A stretch of DNA of 13,889 bases, from NCBI GenBank assembly GCA_040758475.1, contig JBFLVN010000079.1, forward strand, positions 1 through 13,889, read 5' to 3'. The DNA is from JBFLVN01 sp040758475. Lineage in GTDB: Bacteria; JAGRBM01. Positions 1 through 6,271 of this stretch are shown here, one piece after another (the stretch's first letter is position 1; each line of letters begins with the position of its first letter). Under the pieces are notes generated by a model that searched no databases, was not told the DNA's origin, and worked only from the letters and a program-made list of their open reading frames with translations. Made by a program: the position numbers and the translations under genes.

Positions 1-112
1 TGCGGTCCCTAAGCGTGCGGTAGAGATAGGCTTCACCCGCGCCGATTCCGCCAAGCAGGACCAAGATGATGAGGAACAAGTCCCAGTAACGAGGTTCTTC
101 CCGGGCGGGCAT
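1..112 (-). CDS. N-terminal part of a small membrane-anchored protein (partial)
   Basis: I do not recognise this protein. Thirty-seven residues are visible, starting MPAREEPRYW. A single hydrophobic segment at about residues 11-26 (DLFLIILVLLGGIGAG) is followed by a basic stretch (YLYRTLRDR), which looks like an N-terminal transmembrane anchor with its C-terminal part beyond the window edge. The start is the ATG read from 112 down, with a weak G-rich stretch (GGGGAT) upstream as a possible ribosome site. It is divergent from moaD, separated by 166 bp. It could also be a short single-pass protein; the truncation prevents a choice. Confidence 0.5.
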   Translation of the reverse strand, partial: MPAREEPRYWDLFLIILVLLGGIGAGEAYLYRTLRDR

Positions 113-195
113 GCCGAAATCCCCAAAGCCGCGACTTGGGCGGCATCTTTACCGATTTTCCCCTAAAAGTGGAATTGCACGCAGGACAAGGGGGT

Positions 196-223
196 TTGGC
201 GAATGCGCGGGGGCGGCTAGGAT
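196..223 (+). promoter_or_regulatory. Candidate sigma70-type promoter for moaD-moaE-SDR operon
   Basis: TTGGCG at 196-201 and TAGGAT at 218-223 are separated by 16 bp and each match four of six consensus positions. The predicted start would lie near 230, about 50 nt before moaD. The -10 overlaps a small GC-rich hairpin (GGGCG at 211-215 with CGCCC at 224-228). In high-GC DNA such matches are weak evidence. I see nothing else of note in the 113-278 gap. Confidence 0.3.
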
Positions 224-278
224 CGCCCTTCGCCGCCGCGCCCGAAAGCGCCCGGGCGGGAACAGGTGGAAAAAAGCG

Positions 279-524
279 GTGAAGGTCCGCGTCCAATACT
301 TCGCCCGCGCCCGGGAAGGGGCGGGCACCGAAGGCGAGGAACTCGAACTCGCCGCCGGGGCGACCTTGGGAAACCTCTGGCAAAAGCTCCTTTCGGCCCA
401 CCCCGCCCTAAAACCCCTGGACGGGGCCGTGAGCTTCCTCGTCGATACCCGCTACGTCCGCGAGCCCGACCTCCTGCGCGAGGGGGATACGGTGTTCGTC
501 CTCCCTCCCGTGAGCGGAGGCTAA
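279..524 (+). CDS. moaD: Molybdopterin synthase sulfur-carrier subunit MoaD
   Basis: This is the small ubiquitin-like subunit of molybdopterin synthase. Its C-terminal glycine is thiocarboxylated and donates sulfur to cyclic pyranopterin phosphate in the cytoplasm. The 81-residue product has the family length and starts VKVRVQYFARARE. It carries the late motif FVLPPVSGG with the essential terminal Gly-Gly. I chose the GTG at 279 because AGGTGGA lies 8 nt upstream and the fold starts exactly there; the open frame extends to 111, but that extension is arginine-rich and unlike MoaD. moaE follows after 5 nt, so the two subunits are probably translated together. No other molybdenum-cofactor gene is in view, so moaA, moaC and an MoeB-type activating enzyme must be elsewhere. 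Confidence 0.93.
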   Translation: MKVRVQYFARAREGAGTEGEELELAAGATLGNLWQKLLSAHPALKPLDGAVSFLVDTRYVREPDLLREGDTVFVLPPVSGG

Positions 525-529
525 GCATC

Positions 530-1015
530 GTGGCCATCCTCACCCGCGACGTTCTCGACGAAGCCGCCCTGCGGGCCAAAGTGGAAGCCCCCAATTGCGG
601 AGCCATCACGAGTTTTTCGGGCGTCGTGCGAAACCACAACGAAGGGCGCAAAGTACTCCGGATCGAATACGAAGCGGCGCCGCCGACGCTCGCTCTTCTT
701 ACGGAACTCGAAAAAAAGACGAAGGAAAAATTCCCGGTCCACCAGGTCTTCATCGCCCACCGCGTCGGCACGCTCCAAGTGGGCGAGGCGAGCGTCGTCA
801 TCGCCGTTTCCTCCGAGCACCGGGGGGAATCCTTCCAGGCCTGCCGCTGGGCCATCGATACGCTCAAGCACACGATCCCCATCTGGAAAAAGGAATACTT
901 CGAGGACGGCGAGTCGGATTGGGTCGAGGGGTGCAAGATGCACTCCCTGAACGAAAACGAAGAGGAGCATTCCCATGAACCTTCGGGGAAAAGTCTGCAT
1001 CGTCACGGGCGCTAA
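530..1015 (+). CDS. moaE: Molybdopterin synthase catalytic subunit MoaE
   Basis: This is the catalytic subunit that, with MoaD, converts cyclic pyranopterin monophosphate to molybdopterin. The 161-residue product shows the family order: GAITSFSGVVRNHNEGR near residues 24-40, IEYEA, HRVGTLQVGEASVVIAVSS, then the catalytic lysine region PIWKKEYFEDG and the closing DWVEGC. The GTG at 530 has GGAGG 9 nt upstream, overlapping the moaD 3' end. After the usual MoaE end there is an extra acidic and histidine-rich tail (EEEHSHEPSGK, then LHRHGR). The last 41 nt of this tail overlap the next gene in another frame, so the tail is partly a by-product of that overlap. Family assignment is very secure; the role of the tail is unknown. 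Confidence 0.95.
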   Translation: MAILTRDVLDEAALRAKVEAPNCGAITSFSGVVRNHNEGRKVLRIEYEAAPPTLALLTELEKKTKEKFPVHQVFIAHRVGTLQVGEASVVIAVSSEHRGESFQACRWAIDTLKHTIPIWKKEYFEDGESDWVEGCKMHSLNENEEEHSHEPSGKSLHRHGR

Positions 1016-1829
1016 TTCGGGCGTCGGAAAAGAAACGGCGGCGGCCCTGGCGGCGGACGGCGCCACGCTCGTCATGGCGTGCCGGAACGCGGAAAAGAGC
1101 AAACCCGTGCTCGAAGAAGTCCGCGCGCGAAGCAATTCGAAAAACGTGGAACTTCTCCTCCTCGACCTCGCCTCCACCGAATCGGTCCACCAATTCGCTG
1201 AAGAGTTCCGCAAAAAATACGGAAAGCTCGACATCCTCATCAACAACGCGGGGCTCTACAAAAAAGAACGGGAAATGACCCGTAACGGAATGGAGACCCA
1301 GTTCCAGACGAACCACCTGGGGCCGTTCCTCCTCACGAACCTCCTTCTCGATCTCCTCAAAAAAAGCGCTCCCGCCCGGATCGTGAACGTCTCTTCCGAA
1401 GGCCACCGCTTGGGCTTTCTCCATTTCGACAATCTTCAGGGCGAGCGCATCTGGAACGGCTGGCTCCAGTACTGCACGACAAAATTGGAAAATATCCTTT
1501 TTACACTCGAACTCGCCAAACGCATCCAAGGCACGGGCGTTACGGCCAATTCGCTTCATCCGGGGCCCGTCAACAGCGGCTTTGCCGTGGGGGAAGTCCC
1601 GGCGGCGCTCCACCGGATCGCCCAGTTCTTCATGATCAGCCCCCAGGAAGGGGCCAAGACGAGCCTCTACGCCGCCACCTCGCCCGAGATGGAAGGTGTC
1701 ACGGGCCGGTATCTCGCCAAGTCGCGGATCGCCAAGGAAGCCCGCAAGGCCCAGAATGCCCAGGCGGCCGCCCGTCTGTGGCAAATAAGCGAAGAGCTCT
1801 CGGGCCTCAAGAAAGCCGCGGCAGCGTAA
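975..1829 (+). CDS. Short-chain dehydrogenase/reductase, retinol dehydrogenase-like (copy 1)
   Basis: This is an NAD(P)-dependent oxidoreductase of the classical SDR fold, 284 residues. Visible elements are the nucleotide-binding TGANSGVG at 11-18, NNAG at 90-93, Asn113, catalytic Ser140/141, Tyr166 with Lys170 (YCTTK), and HPGPV at 195-199. The phrase FDNLQGER after the serine is typical of the retinol dehydrogenase/WW-oxidoreductase-like branch, whose bacterial members have unknown substrates. CR at 36-37 after the second strand suggests NADP(H) preference (inference). The ATG at 975 has GAGGAG 7 nt upstream, inside the moaE 3' end, so it is probably translated together with moaE. A paralogue follows 28 nt downstream. 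Family is certain, substrate unknown. Confidence 0.92.
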   Translation: MNLRGKVCIVTGANSGVGKETAAALAADGATLVMACRNAEKSKPVLEEVRARSNSKNVELLLLDLASTESVHQFAEEFRKKYGKLDILINNAGLYKKEREMTRNGMETQFQTNHLGPFLLTNLLLDLLKKSAPARIVNVSSEGHRLGFLHFDNLQGERIWNGWLQYCTTKLENILFTLELAKRIQGTGVTANSLHPGPVNSGFAVGEVPAALHRIAQFFMISPQEGAKTSLYAATSPEMEGVTGRYLAKSRIAKEARKAQNAQAAARLWQISEELSGLKKAAAA

Positions 1830-1857
1830 GAGCCGATCACGCGGAGGGGACGCATCC

Positions 1858-2703
1858 ATGAAGGGGAAAATCTGCCTCGTCACCGGTTCCAATTCCGGCA
1901 TCGGGTTCGAAACGGTCGTGGGGCTCGCCCGGCAAGGGGCTACGGTCATCATGGCCTGCCGGGATTCGGAGAAATCCCGAAACGCGCTTGCCGACGCCAA
2001 GAACCGAAGCGGCAGCACGGATATCCTTCTTCTCTCCGTGGATCTCTCCTCCCAAGCCTCGATCCGAAAGTTAGCGGACGAATTCAAAGCCAATTACAAG
2101 CGCCTCGACGTCCTCCTCCACAACGCGGGTTATGTTTCTTACAAGAAAGAACTCTCTCCCGACGGGATCGAAACCCAGTTCGCCGTGAACCTGCTGGCGC
2201 CCTTTCTCTTAAGCAACTTGCTCCTGGACGTGCTTCAGAAGAGCGCTCCTTCCCGGATCGTCGTGGTTTCTTCCGATTCCCACAGGATGGGCTGGCTCAA
2301 CTTCGATAATTTGCAGGGCGAAAAGCGTTACATCGGCCTTCTCCAGTACGGCCACACGAAGCTCGCCGTAAATTTAGCCATGCTCGAACTGGCGCGAAGA
2401 CTCGAAGGAACGGGCGTCACCGTCAATTGCCTCCACCCGGGAGGGGTCAAGACGCCCATGTTCGAGAACGCGACCCCGAAAATCCTAAGGCCCCTCCTGG
2501 GCTACCTTCTCCTCACGCCCGAAAAAGGCGCACGGACGAGCCTTTTTGCCGCCACGGCGCCAGAGCTCGAAGGGGTGACGGGGGCTTATCTCAAAAACTC
2601 TAAGGTCGCCCAAGCTAGCCGCCGGGCGCGAAACGAAAAGACCGCGAGGCGCGTCTGGGACATCTGCGCACGCCTCACGGGGCTGCAACAGGCGCAGGCT
2701 TAG
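1858..2703 (+). CDS. Short-chain dehydrogenase/reductase, retinol dehydrogenase-like (copy 2)
   Basis: This is a tandem paralogue of the preceding SDR, 281 residues, matching it along its whole length at roughly half of positions by eye. It has TGSNSGIG at 9-16, Asn111, Ser138/139, Tyr164 with Lys168 (YGHTK), FDNLQGEK and HPGGVKT at 193-199, so the catalytic residues are intact. The cofactor-side motif NNAG is changed to HNAG at 88-91, a mild departure from its neighbour. The ATG at 1858 has GGAGGGG upstream at 1843-1849. It is the last gene of the plus-strand group and meets yacG tail to tail with only 3 nt between stop codons. Substrate is unknown; divergence from copy 1 suggests a different one. 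Confidence 0.92.
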   Translation: MKGKICLVTGSNSGIGFETVVGLARQGATVIMACRDSEKSRNALADAKNRSGSTDILLLSVDLSSQASIRKLADEFKANYKRLDVLLHNAGYVSYKKELSPDGIETQFAVNLLAPFLLSNLLLDVLQKSAPSRIVVVSSDSHRMGWLNFDNLQGEKRYIGLLQYGHTKLAVNLAMLELARRLEGTGVTVNCLHPGGVKTPMFENATPKILRPLLGYLLLTPEKGARTSLFAATAPELEGVTGAYLKNSKVAQASRRARNEKTARRVWDICARLTGLQQAQA

Positions 2704-2706
2704 GAA

Positions 2707-2904
2707 TTATTCCTCTTCGAACGAATCCGAATCCGTACTCATCCCCTCGGCGTCGAAGTCCGTCCGATCGGGAACGCGGTAGGAGCCGTCGGCCCAGGAA
2801 CCCAGGTCCAGGAGCTTGCAGCGGTCGCTGCAGAAGGCGCCCGTCCGATTTTCCGGAATGGGTTTTCCGCAGATGCGGCAATGGGTGATGGCCTGAACGG
2901 CCAC
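2707..2904 (-). CDS. yacG: YacG-family zinc-ribbon protein (DNA gyrase inhibitor family)
   Basis: This is a 65-residue zinc-finger protein. In E. coli, YacG binds GyrB and inhibits DNA gyrase. Four cysteines at 9, 12, 25 and 29 form CRIC and CSDRC pairs, followed by the family signature CKLLDLGSWADGSYRVP. An acidic tail (DSDSFEEE) ends the protein, as is common in the family. The start is GTG, preceded by GGAGGAG at a good distance. It overlaps the pyrE stop codon by one base (TAG sharing its G with GTG), so the two are probably translationally coupled. It is the last gene of the minus-strand group. The family is clear; gyrase inhibition in this organism is inferred. Confidence 0.88.
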   Translation of the reverse strand: MAVQAITHCRICGKPIPENRTGAFCSDRCKLLDLGSWADGSYRVPDRTDFDAEGMSTDSDSFEEE

Positions 2905-3476
2905 TAGCGAAACTCCTCCACCTTGAAGACGGCGCGGGCTTCGCCGGGCGAGTTTATCTTGCGGAGAGCCGCGCGGATGTTCTCTATTCCATTTTCTTCC
3001 TGGCGGTCGATGAGGACAAGGGCGCCCTGGACCTGATGCCCCTCGGCGGCGGCCCGCTCGATGGCCGTCACCGTGCTGGCGCCCGTGGTGCAGACATCAT
3101 CCAAAACGAGAACAGGGGAAGCCGCCGGGAGTTCTCCCTCGATCCATTTCTTGGTCCCGTGCCCTTTGGCCTCTTTGCGGATCACGAAGGCATCCAAGGC
3201 GCGGCCATGAGCACTCCCATAAGCGGCCAGGGCCATGGCGAGGGGATCGGCCCCGAGAGTAAGCCCGCCTACGGCTTTGGCGTTCGGAAAGTGCTTCATC
3301 TCGGAGAAAAGCACTTCGCCCAGGAGATTCAGACCCCGGCCCGTGAGGCTCACGGCCTTGCAGTTGAAGTAGTAGGGGCTTTTCTTCCCGCTCGCGAGGG
3401 TGAAAGGGGCGTCGGGGCTGTAGCGGTAAGCCCGCGCGCGGATCATCTCTTTTAGCTCATCCCGGGTGCTTGCCAT
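2904..3476 (-). CDS. pyrE: Orotate phosphoribosyltransferase
   Basis: This enzyme transfers the phosphoribosyl group of PRPP to orotate, giving OMP in pyrimidine synthesis. The 190-residue product carries the PRPP-binding motif VLVLDDVCTTGAS at 122-134, the basic catalytic loop FVIRKEAKGHG at 97-107, and the N-terminal SGKKSPYYFNCK at 29-40 typical of short PyrE enzymes. The ATG at 3476 has AAGAGGT 6 nt upstream. Downstream it overlaps yacG by one base; upstream a 30-nt gap separates it from the unrecognised 465-residue gene. No other pyrimidine gene is near, which is common for pyrE. I see no attenuator-like structure in the short upstream gap, so control probably comes from farther upstream. 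Confidence 0.95.
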   Translation of the reverse strand: MASTRDELKEMIRARAYRYSPDAPFTLASGKKSPYYFNCKAVSLTGRGLNLLGEVLFSEMKHFPNAKAVGGLTLGADPLAMALAAYGSAHGRALDAFVIRKEAKGHGTKKWIEGELPAASPVLVLDDVCTTGASTVTAIERAAAEGHQVQGALVLIDRQEENGIENIRAALRKINSPGEARAVFKVEEFR

Positions 3477-3506
3477 TGGAAACCTCTTGAAAACGCTGGG
3501 CCGTCC

Positions 3507-4904
3507 TTAACCCGCCCCGGGCTCCTCGGCAATTTGGGCGCACAGGCGCGCCAGGGCCGGGGCTTTTTCCTCGGCGCGCTTTCGCAGGGCGGCGACGGTT
3601 TGCGGAGAGAGGAGCCGGGAGCGCTCTTCGGCCCCGGCCTGGGCGAGCCGCTCTTGGGCTACGGCCAGGATTTGGGGCGAGAAATCGGCGGCGATTTCGG
3701 TAAGAAGCGCCAGGGCGGCGTCGATCCTCTCCCGCCGTTTCACCCCGGCCGCGCGCACGGCGAAAGCATCGAGCAGATCGTCCCGAAGGAGGATTTCTTT
3801 TTCCGTTACCTCCGAAAGAGTTTTTCGCGGCATTCCAAAAGATATTTTCCGCGACTCAAAGACCTCAAAAACGGAGGGCCAAAGGGGCATGGCCGCCCCT
3901 GCGAGGACGAGCAGGGAAAGAGCTTCCCGCCACTCGCCGAAGGCCGGGTGTTTTTGAGGTACAGCTTTCTTGGGAGTACGGGCGGCAATGTGCCTTCCGG
4001 CCCAATCCAATTCGGCGTGGATTTCGAGCGGGCGGCCCAGGCAAAAGAGCCCCGCCATCCAGCGGTCCCCGTCGTGCCACAGGCGCTTCGTCCCGGCGGC
4101 GGCGTTGTACGAGAGCCCCTCCCAGTAGAGGCGCTCGAAGCGCTCCCGGGCGAGAAGCGCGCCTCCCGGCAAGGGAAGGAGCTCGAAGGGATGGGGCCTG
4201 AAATCCACGGCCGGCTCGGCCGCTTTTCCCTCGAAGGCCACTTCGAAGAATTTTTCCGTAAACCGCGTCCGTGCCTCCGAAGGTTCCCCCTCCACGCCGA
4301 AACTCGCGAGAAGCGAATCAAAAAGCTGGTCCGTGGGATAGGGCCCCCGGTAACGGGCACTGCCGGCGCCCCGGTCCACCATCAGGGAAGCGATGAAATT
4401 GAGAAGGACCGCGCCCCCGCCGCCCGCGAGCTTGACGGGCTCTTCCCCCGGCGGGATTTCCCTGGGGCTTTCCCAGGAAATGCTCCGGGTGATGGTGAGC
4501 TTTTCCCAGGGGCCTTCTTCGGACTTCCCCCGGAAAATCTGGTCGCTCTCCCCCCAGAGCGGCGAGAGGGCTCCCCCCGCCCGGAGGAAAAGCCACCCGC
4601 CGTCGGGAAGGCGAAGGCGCGCTTCATCCAGGCGCTTTTTCTTCCAGGAAACTCTTTCGAGAATTTCTCCGTTTTCGGAGAGGGCGAGCAACCGCTCGGG
4701 ATTCTCTTCCCGCGGATCGTAGAATACGACCGTGCCGTAGGGCCGTAAGCGAAGTAGGAGTTTTCCCTCGCCACGGACGAGCACGTCTCCACCTAAGGTT
4801 TTTTCCGGAGCCGCGTGGGCGAGGGCCGCTTCGAACTCGCCCGCCGGAAAGCCGGGCTGGGCGGCTTCCGCCAAAGCCGCGAAATCGAGAAGGGATTTGC
4901 TCAC
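3507..4904 (-). CDS. Unrecognised 465-residue protein
   Basis: I do not recognise this protein. It looks soluble, with no signal peptide and no clear membrane span. The N-terminal two thirds look rich in beta strands with many Trp, Pro and Gly residues. Conspicuous stretches are LRPYGTVVFYDPREE (53-67), a GGGGAVLLNFIASLMVD segment (161-177), RYRGPYPTDQLFDSLLASF (184-202) and RLWHDGDRWMAGLFCLGRPL (274-293). The C-terminal part from about 365 is helical, charged and alanine-rich (AVAQERLAQAGAEERSR). The GTG start overlaps the stop of the preceding gene as GTGA and lacks a strong ribosome site of its own, pointing to coupling with the DUF1285-like gene. A coding gene is well supported by length and context; function is open. 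Confidence 0.8.
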   Translation of the reverse strand: MSKSLLDFAALAEAAQPGFPAGEFEAALAHAAPEKTLGGDVLVRGEGKLLLRLRPYGTVVFYDPREENPERLLALSENGEILERVSWKKKRLDEARLRLPDGGWLFLRAGGALSPLWGESDQIFRGKSEEGPWEKLTITRSISWESPREIPPGEEPVKLAGGGGAVLLNFIASLMVDRGAGSARYRGPYPTDQLFDSLLASFGVEGEPSEARTRFTEKFFEVAFEGKAAEPAVDFRPHPFELLPLPGGALLARERFERLYWEGLSYNAAAGTKRLWHDGDRWMAGLFCLGRPLEIHAELDWAGRHIAARTPKKAVPQKHPAFGEWREALSLLVLAGAAMPLWPSVFEVFESRKISFGMPRKTLSEVTEKEILLRDDLLDAFAVRAAGVKRRERIDAALALLTEIAADFSPQILAVAQERLAQAGAEERSRLLSPQTVAALRKRAEEKAPALARLCAQIAEEPGAG

Positions 4905-5413
4905 GAAGGCCGCCGCCGCTCGCCGATCGGATAGGCGCCGCCCGCCATCCGGAGGGCGAAGGAATCCTCACCCTTCGATACGATGTGGCGGGAGAGCTCG
5001 TAGTAGGCGGGGCGCAGGAACCGGGCCTCTTCCTTCCCGCCCTTGACCCGGCAATAGAGGACGTTTTCGGAACTCACGGCGAGCGTCGAGGGATCGAGGG
5101 CTTCGGAAGTCCCGTCGCTGAGGAGAAGATCGATCTTGGCGGGCGGGTCGCCCGACTCCCGCACGGCCCGCACGCAGTAGGGGCAATCTTCCGTCCGGAC
5201 GTAGCTCCAGGCGTCCCCGATCTGAACGATGAGCCTCCCCTCGCCGTTCCGCGAGAGGCTCTGGCTCAAAACTTCGAGCGTCCGCTCGTGGGTGATGGGC
5301 TCGCCGTCGTAGAACCAGTTGCACTCCTTGTCCAAGGAAAGGAGATTGCGGAAATGGGCGAGTTGCTCTGGCGAAATGCCGGAGGAAGCATCCTTCGTGC
5401 CGGAGGATGACAT
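4901..5413 (-). CDS. DUF1285-like conserved protein
   Basis: This is a small soluble protein of 170 residues. Its layout resembles the uncharacterised DUF1285 family: NWFYDGEPITHER near 32-44, a helix, a strand pair with VRTEDCPYC at 72-80 in place of the usual EDTPF-like element, then LLLSDGTSEALDP, NVLYCRVKGG and ARFLRPAYYEL, ending GGAYPIG. The Cys77-x2-Cys80 pair is notable and could bind metal or be redox active (inference). I chose the ATG at 5413; an in-frame GTG at 5455 would add a short hydrophobic stretch lying largely inside the preceding gene. The stop overlaps the next gene as GTGA. Family match is from memory of the motif order and is moderate; no function is known to me. Confidence 0.65.
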   Translation of the reverse strand: MSSSGTKDASSGISPEQLAHFRNLLSLDKECNWFYDGEPITHERTLEVLSQSLSRNGEGRLIVQIGDAWSYVRTEDCPYCVRAVRESGDPPAKIDLLLSDGTSEALDPSTLAVSSENVLYCRVKGGKEEARFLRPAYYELSRHIVSKGEDSFALRMAGGAYPIGERRRPS

Positions 5414-5427
5414 GATCAGCAATAGTC

Positions 5428-6225
5428 CTAGTGGGAGAAAACCCGGTCCATCCACGCGGCGGCCTTCAAGTAGAAGAAATAGATCACGAGGGGAATCGCC
5501 AGATAGAAACCCATCTTGACCGTCGTTTTAAGAAGCCAGGCAGGATAGGAAAAATTGAGTTCCCGAAGGGCCTGCTCGTCGCTGATGGCCTTCGTCGCCA
5601 TGCCCCGGCGGGCGGCTTCATCCAAGCGGCGCTGGGCCTCGGGATCGGCCGTCATGGTCTCGCTGGCGGAAGCGAGGTTCATGGGCCAGTTTTTTTCCGT
5701 CACCGCCACGTCGGCTTCGATGCGGGGATGGGACAAGCTGATGCTGTCTTCGCCCTGCTCTTTCCCCGTCGTATCCGGCTCGAAAATGAATTTGAGCGTG
5801 CCGCTCCCCGTCACGTGCCCGAAGGCGTTCTCGTCCACCTTGCGGCCCATGCCGGCGGAGAGAAATTCCCGGAGCGTCTCGGCGTGATCGCCGTAGAGGG
5901 CGTCAAAGCGCACGCCCATGCCCGAAAGGTGATTGGGGGCTGGCGGAACGTGGCGGCGGATCGTCCCCACGATCTTGAGAACGTCGTTGGTCGCGCCCAG
6001 GTGGATTCGAAGGAAAATCCGCGATCCGACCGGCGCCCTTCGGGCGGTGACGAGAAAAACTCCGCCTTCGGAGAGATCGGACGTAAGGCCGTTGCCCACG
6101 GCGCCGTCTTGCAACTTGAAAACGGCTCGAAGCTGGGCGGGAAGGCGCCTCTGCTCCCGGCGGTCGGAAGTATCGGGGGTTGGCTTCGTAATGGCGCCGG
6201 GATCGGGCATCGGAAAATTATACAT
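5428..6225 (-). CDS. PilZ-domain protein with C-terminal membrane anchor
   Basis: This is a likely cyclic-di-GMP receptor, 265 residues. The PilZ domain spans about 20-125, with the two ligand motifs intact: DRREQRR at 21-27 (the RxxxR loop) and DLSEGG at 50-55 (D/NxSxxG). A polar linker (about 130-225) follows, then one hydrophobic segment near 238-256 (MGFYLAIPLVIYFFYLKA) ending in a short basic tail. This makes it a tail-anchored protein with the PilZ domain probably cytoplasmic. The ATG at 6225 sits just after GGGAGAGGG; an ATG five codons later is an alternative. It follows aguA by 46 nt and precedes the DUF1285-like gene by 14 nt. PilZ is confident; ligand binding and output are inferred. 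Confidence 0.87.
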   Translation of the reverse strand: MYNFPMPDPGAITKPTPDTSDRREQRRLPAQLRAVFKLQDGAVGNGLTSDLSEGGVFLVTARRAPVGSRIFLRIHLGATNDVLKIVGTIRRHVPPAPNHLSGMGVRFDALYGDHAETLREFLSAGMGRKVDENAFGHVTGSGTLKFIFEPDTTGKEQGEDSISLSHPRIEADVAVTEKNWPMNLASASETMTADPEAQRRLDEAARRGMATKAISDEQALRELNFSYPAWLLKTTVKMGFYLAIPLVIYFFYLKAAAWMDRVFSH

Positions 6226-6232
6226 CCCTCTC

Positions 6233-6268
6233 CCGGCAATCCGAAGGGAAAAACGCGCGATTTGCCGG
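6233..6268 (-). promoter_or_regulatory. Inverted repeat between aguA and the PilZ gene
   Basis: CCGGCAA at 6233-6239 and TTGCCGG at 6262-6268 are perfect complements separated by 22 nt. In the minus-strand transcript the stem would end two bases before the purine-rich ribosome site of the PilZ gene, so it could affect its translation or mark an RNA-processing point. The wide loop and lack of a T-run make it a poor terminator. Confidence 0.35.
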
Positions 6269-6271
6269 AAA

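Noticed and set aside
209..260. GC-rich hairpins before moaD as a possible molybdenum-cofactor riboswitch
   Set aside because: Only short stems (CGCCCG at 239-244 with CGGGCG at 253-258, and one at 211-228) are visible, without the multi-stem architecture of that riboswitch class.
111..278. N-terminal extension of moaD from an ATG at 111
   Set aside because: The extra residues are arginine-rich and unlike MoaD, and the GTG at 279 has a strong ribosome site at the right distance.
864..2093. 409-codon open frame on the minus strand
   Set aside because: It lies opposite moaE and the two SDRs, which have clear family motifs; its translation is low-complexity and charge-rich with no family resemblance, as expected for antisense frames in GC-rich DNA.
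2702..2714. AGGAATTATTCCT palindrome as a bidirectional terminator
   Set aside because: Only about five pairs can form around a three-base loop, AT-rich, with no T-run on either strand.
3534..4748. 404-codon open frame on the plus strand
   Set aside because: It mirrors the 465-residue minus gene, which has coupled start and stop signals with its neighbours. The plus frame is Gly/Arg/Pro-rich and has no ribosome site or operon context. Since neither protein is recognised, this rejection is less certain than others.
5414..5455. GTG start at 5455 giving the DUF1285-like protein a hydrophobic N-terminus
   Set aside because: The added 14 residues lie mostly inside the PilZ gene, lack basic residues expected of a signal peptide, and the family starts further in. 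Not excluded.
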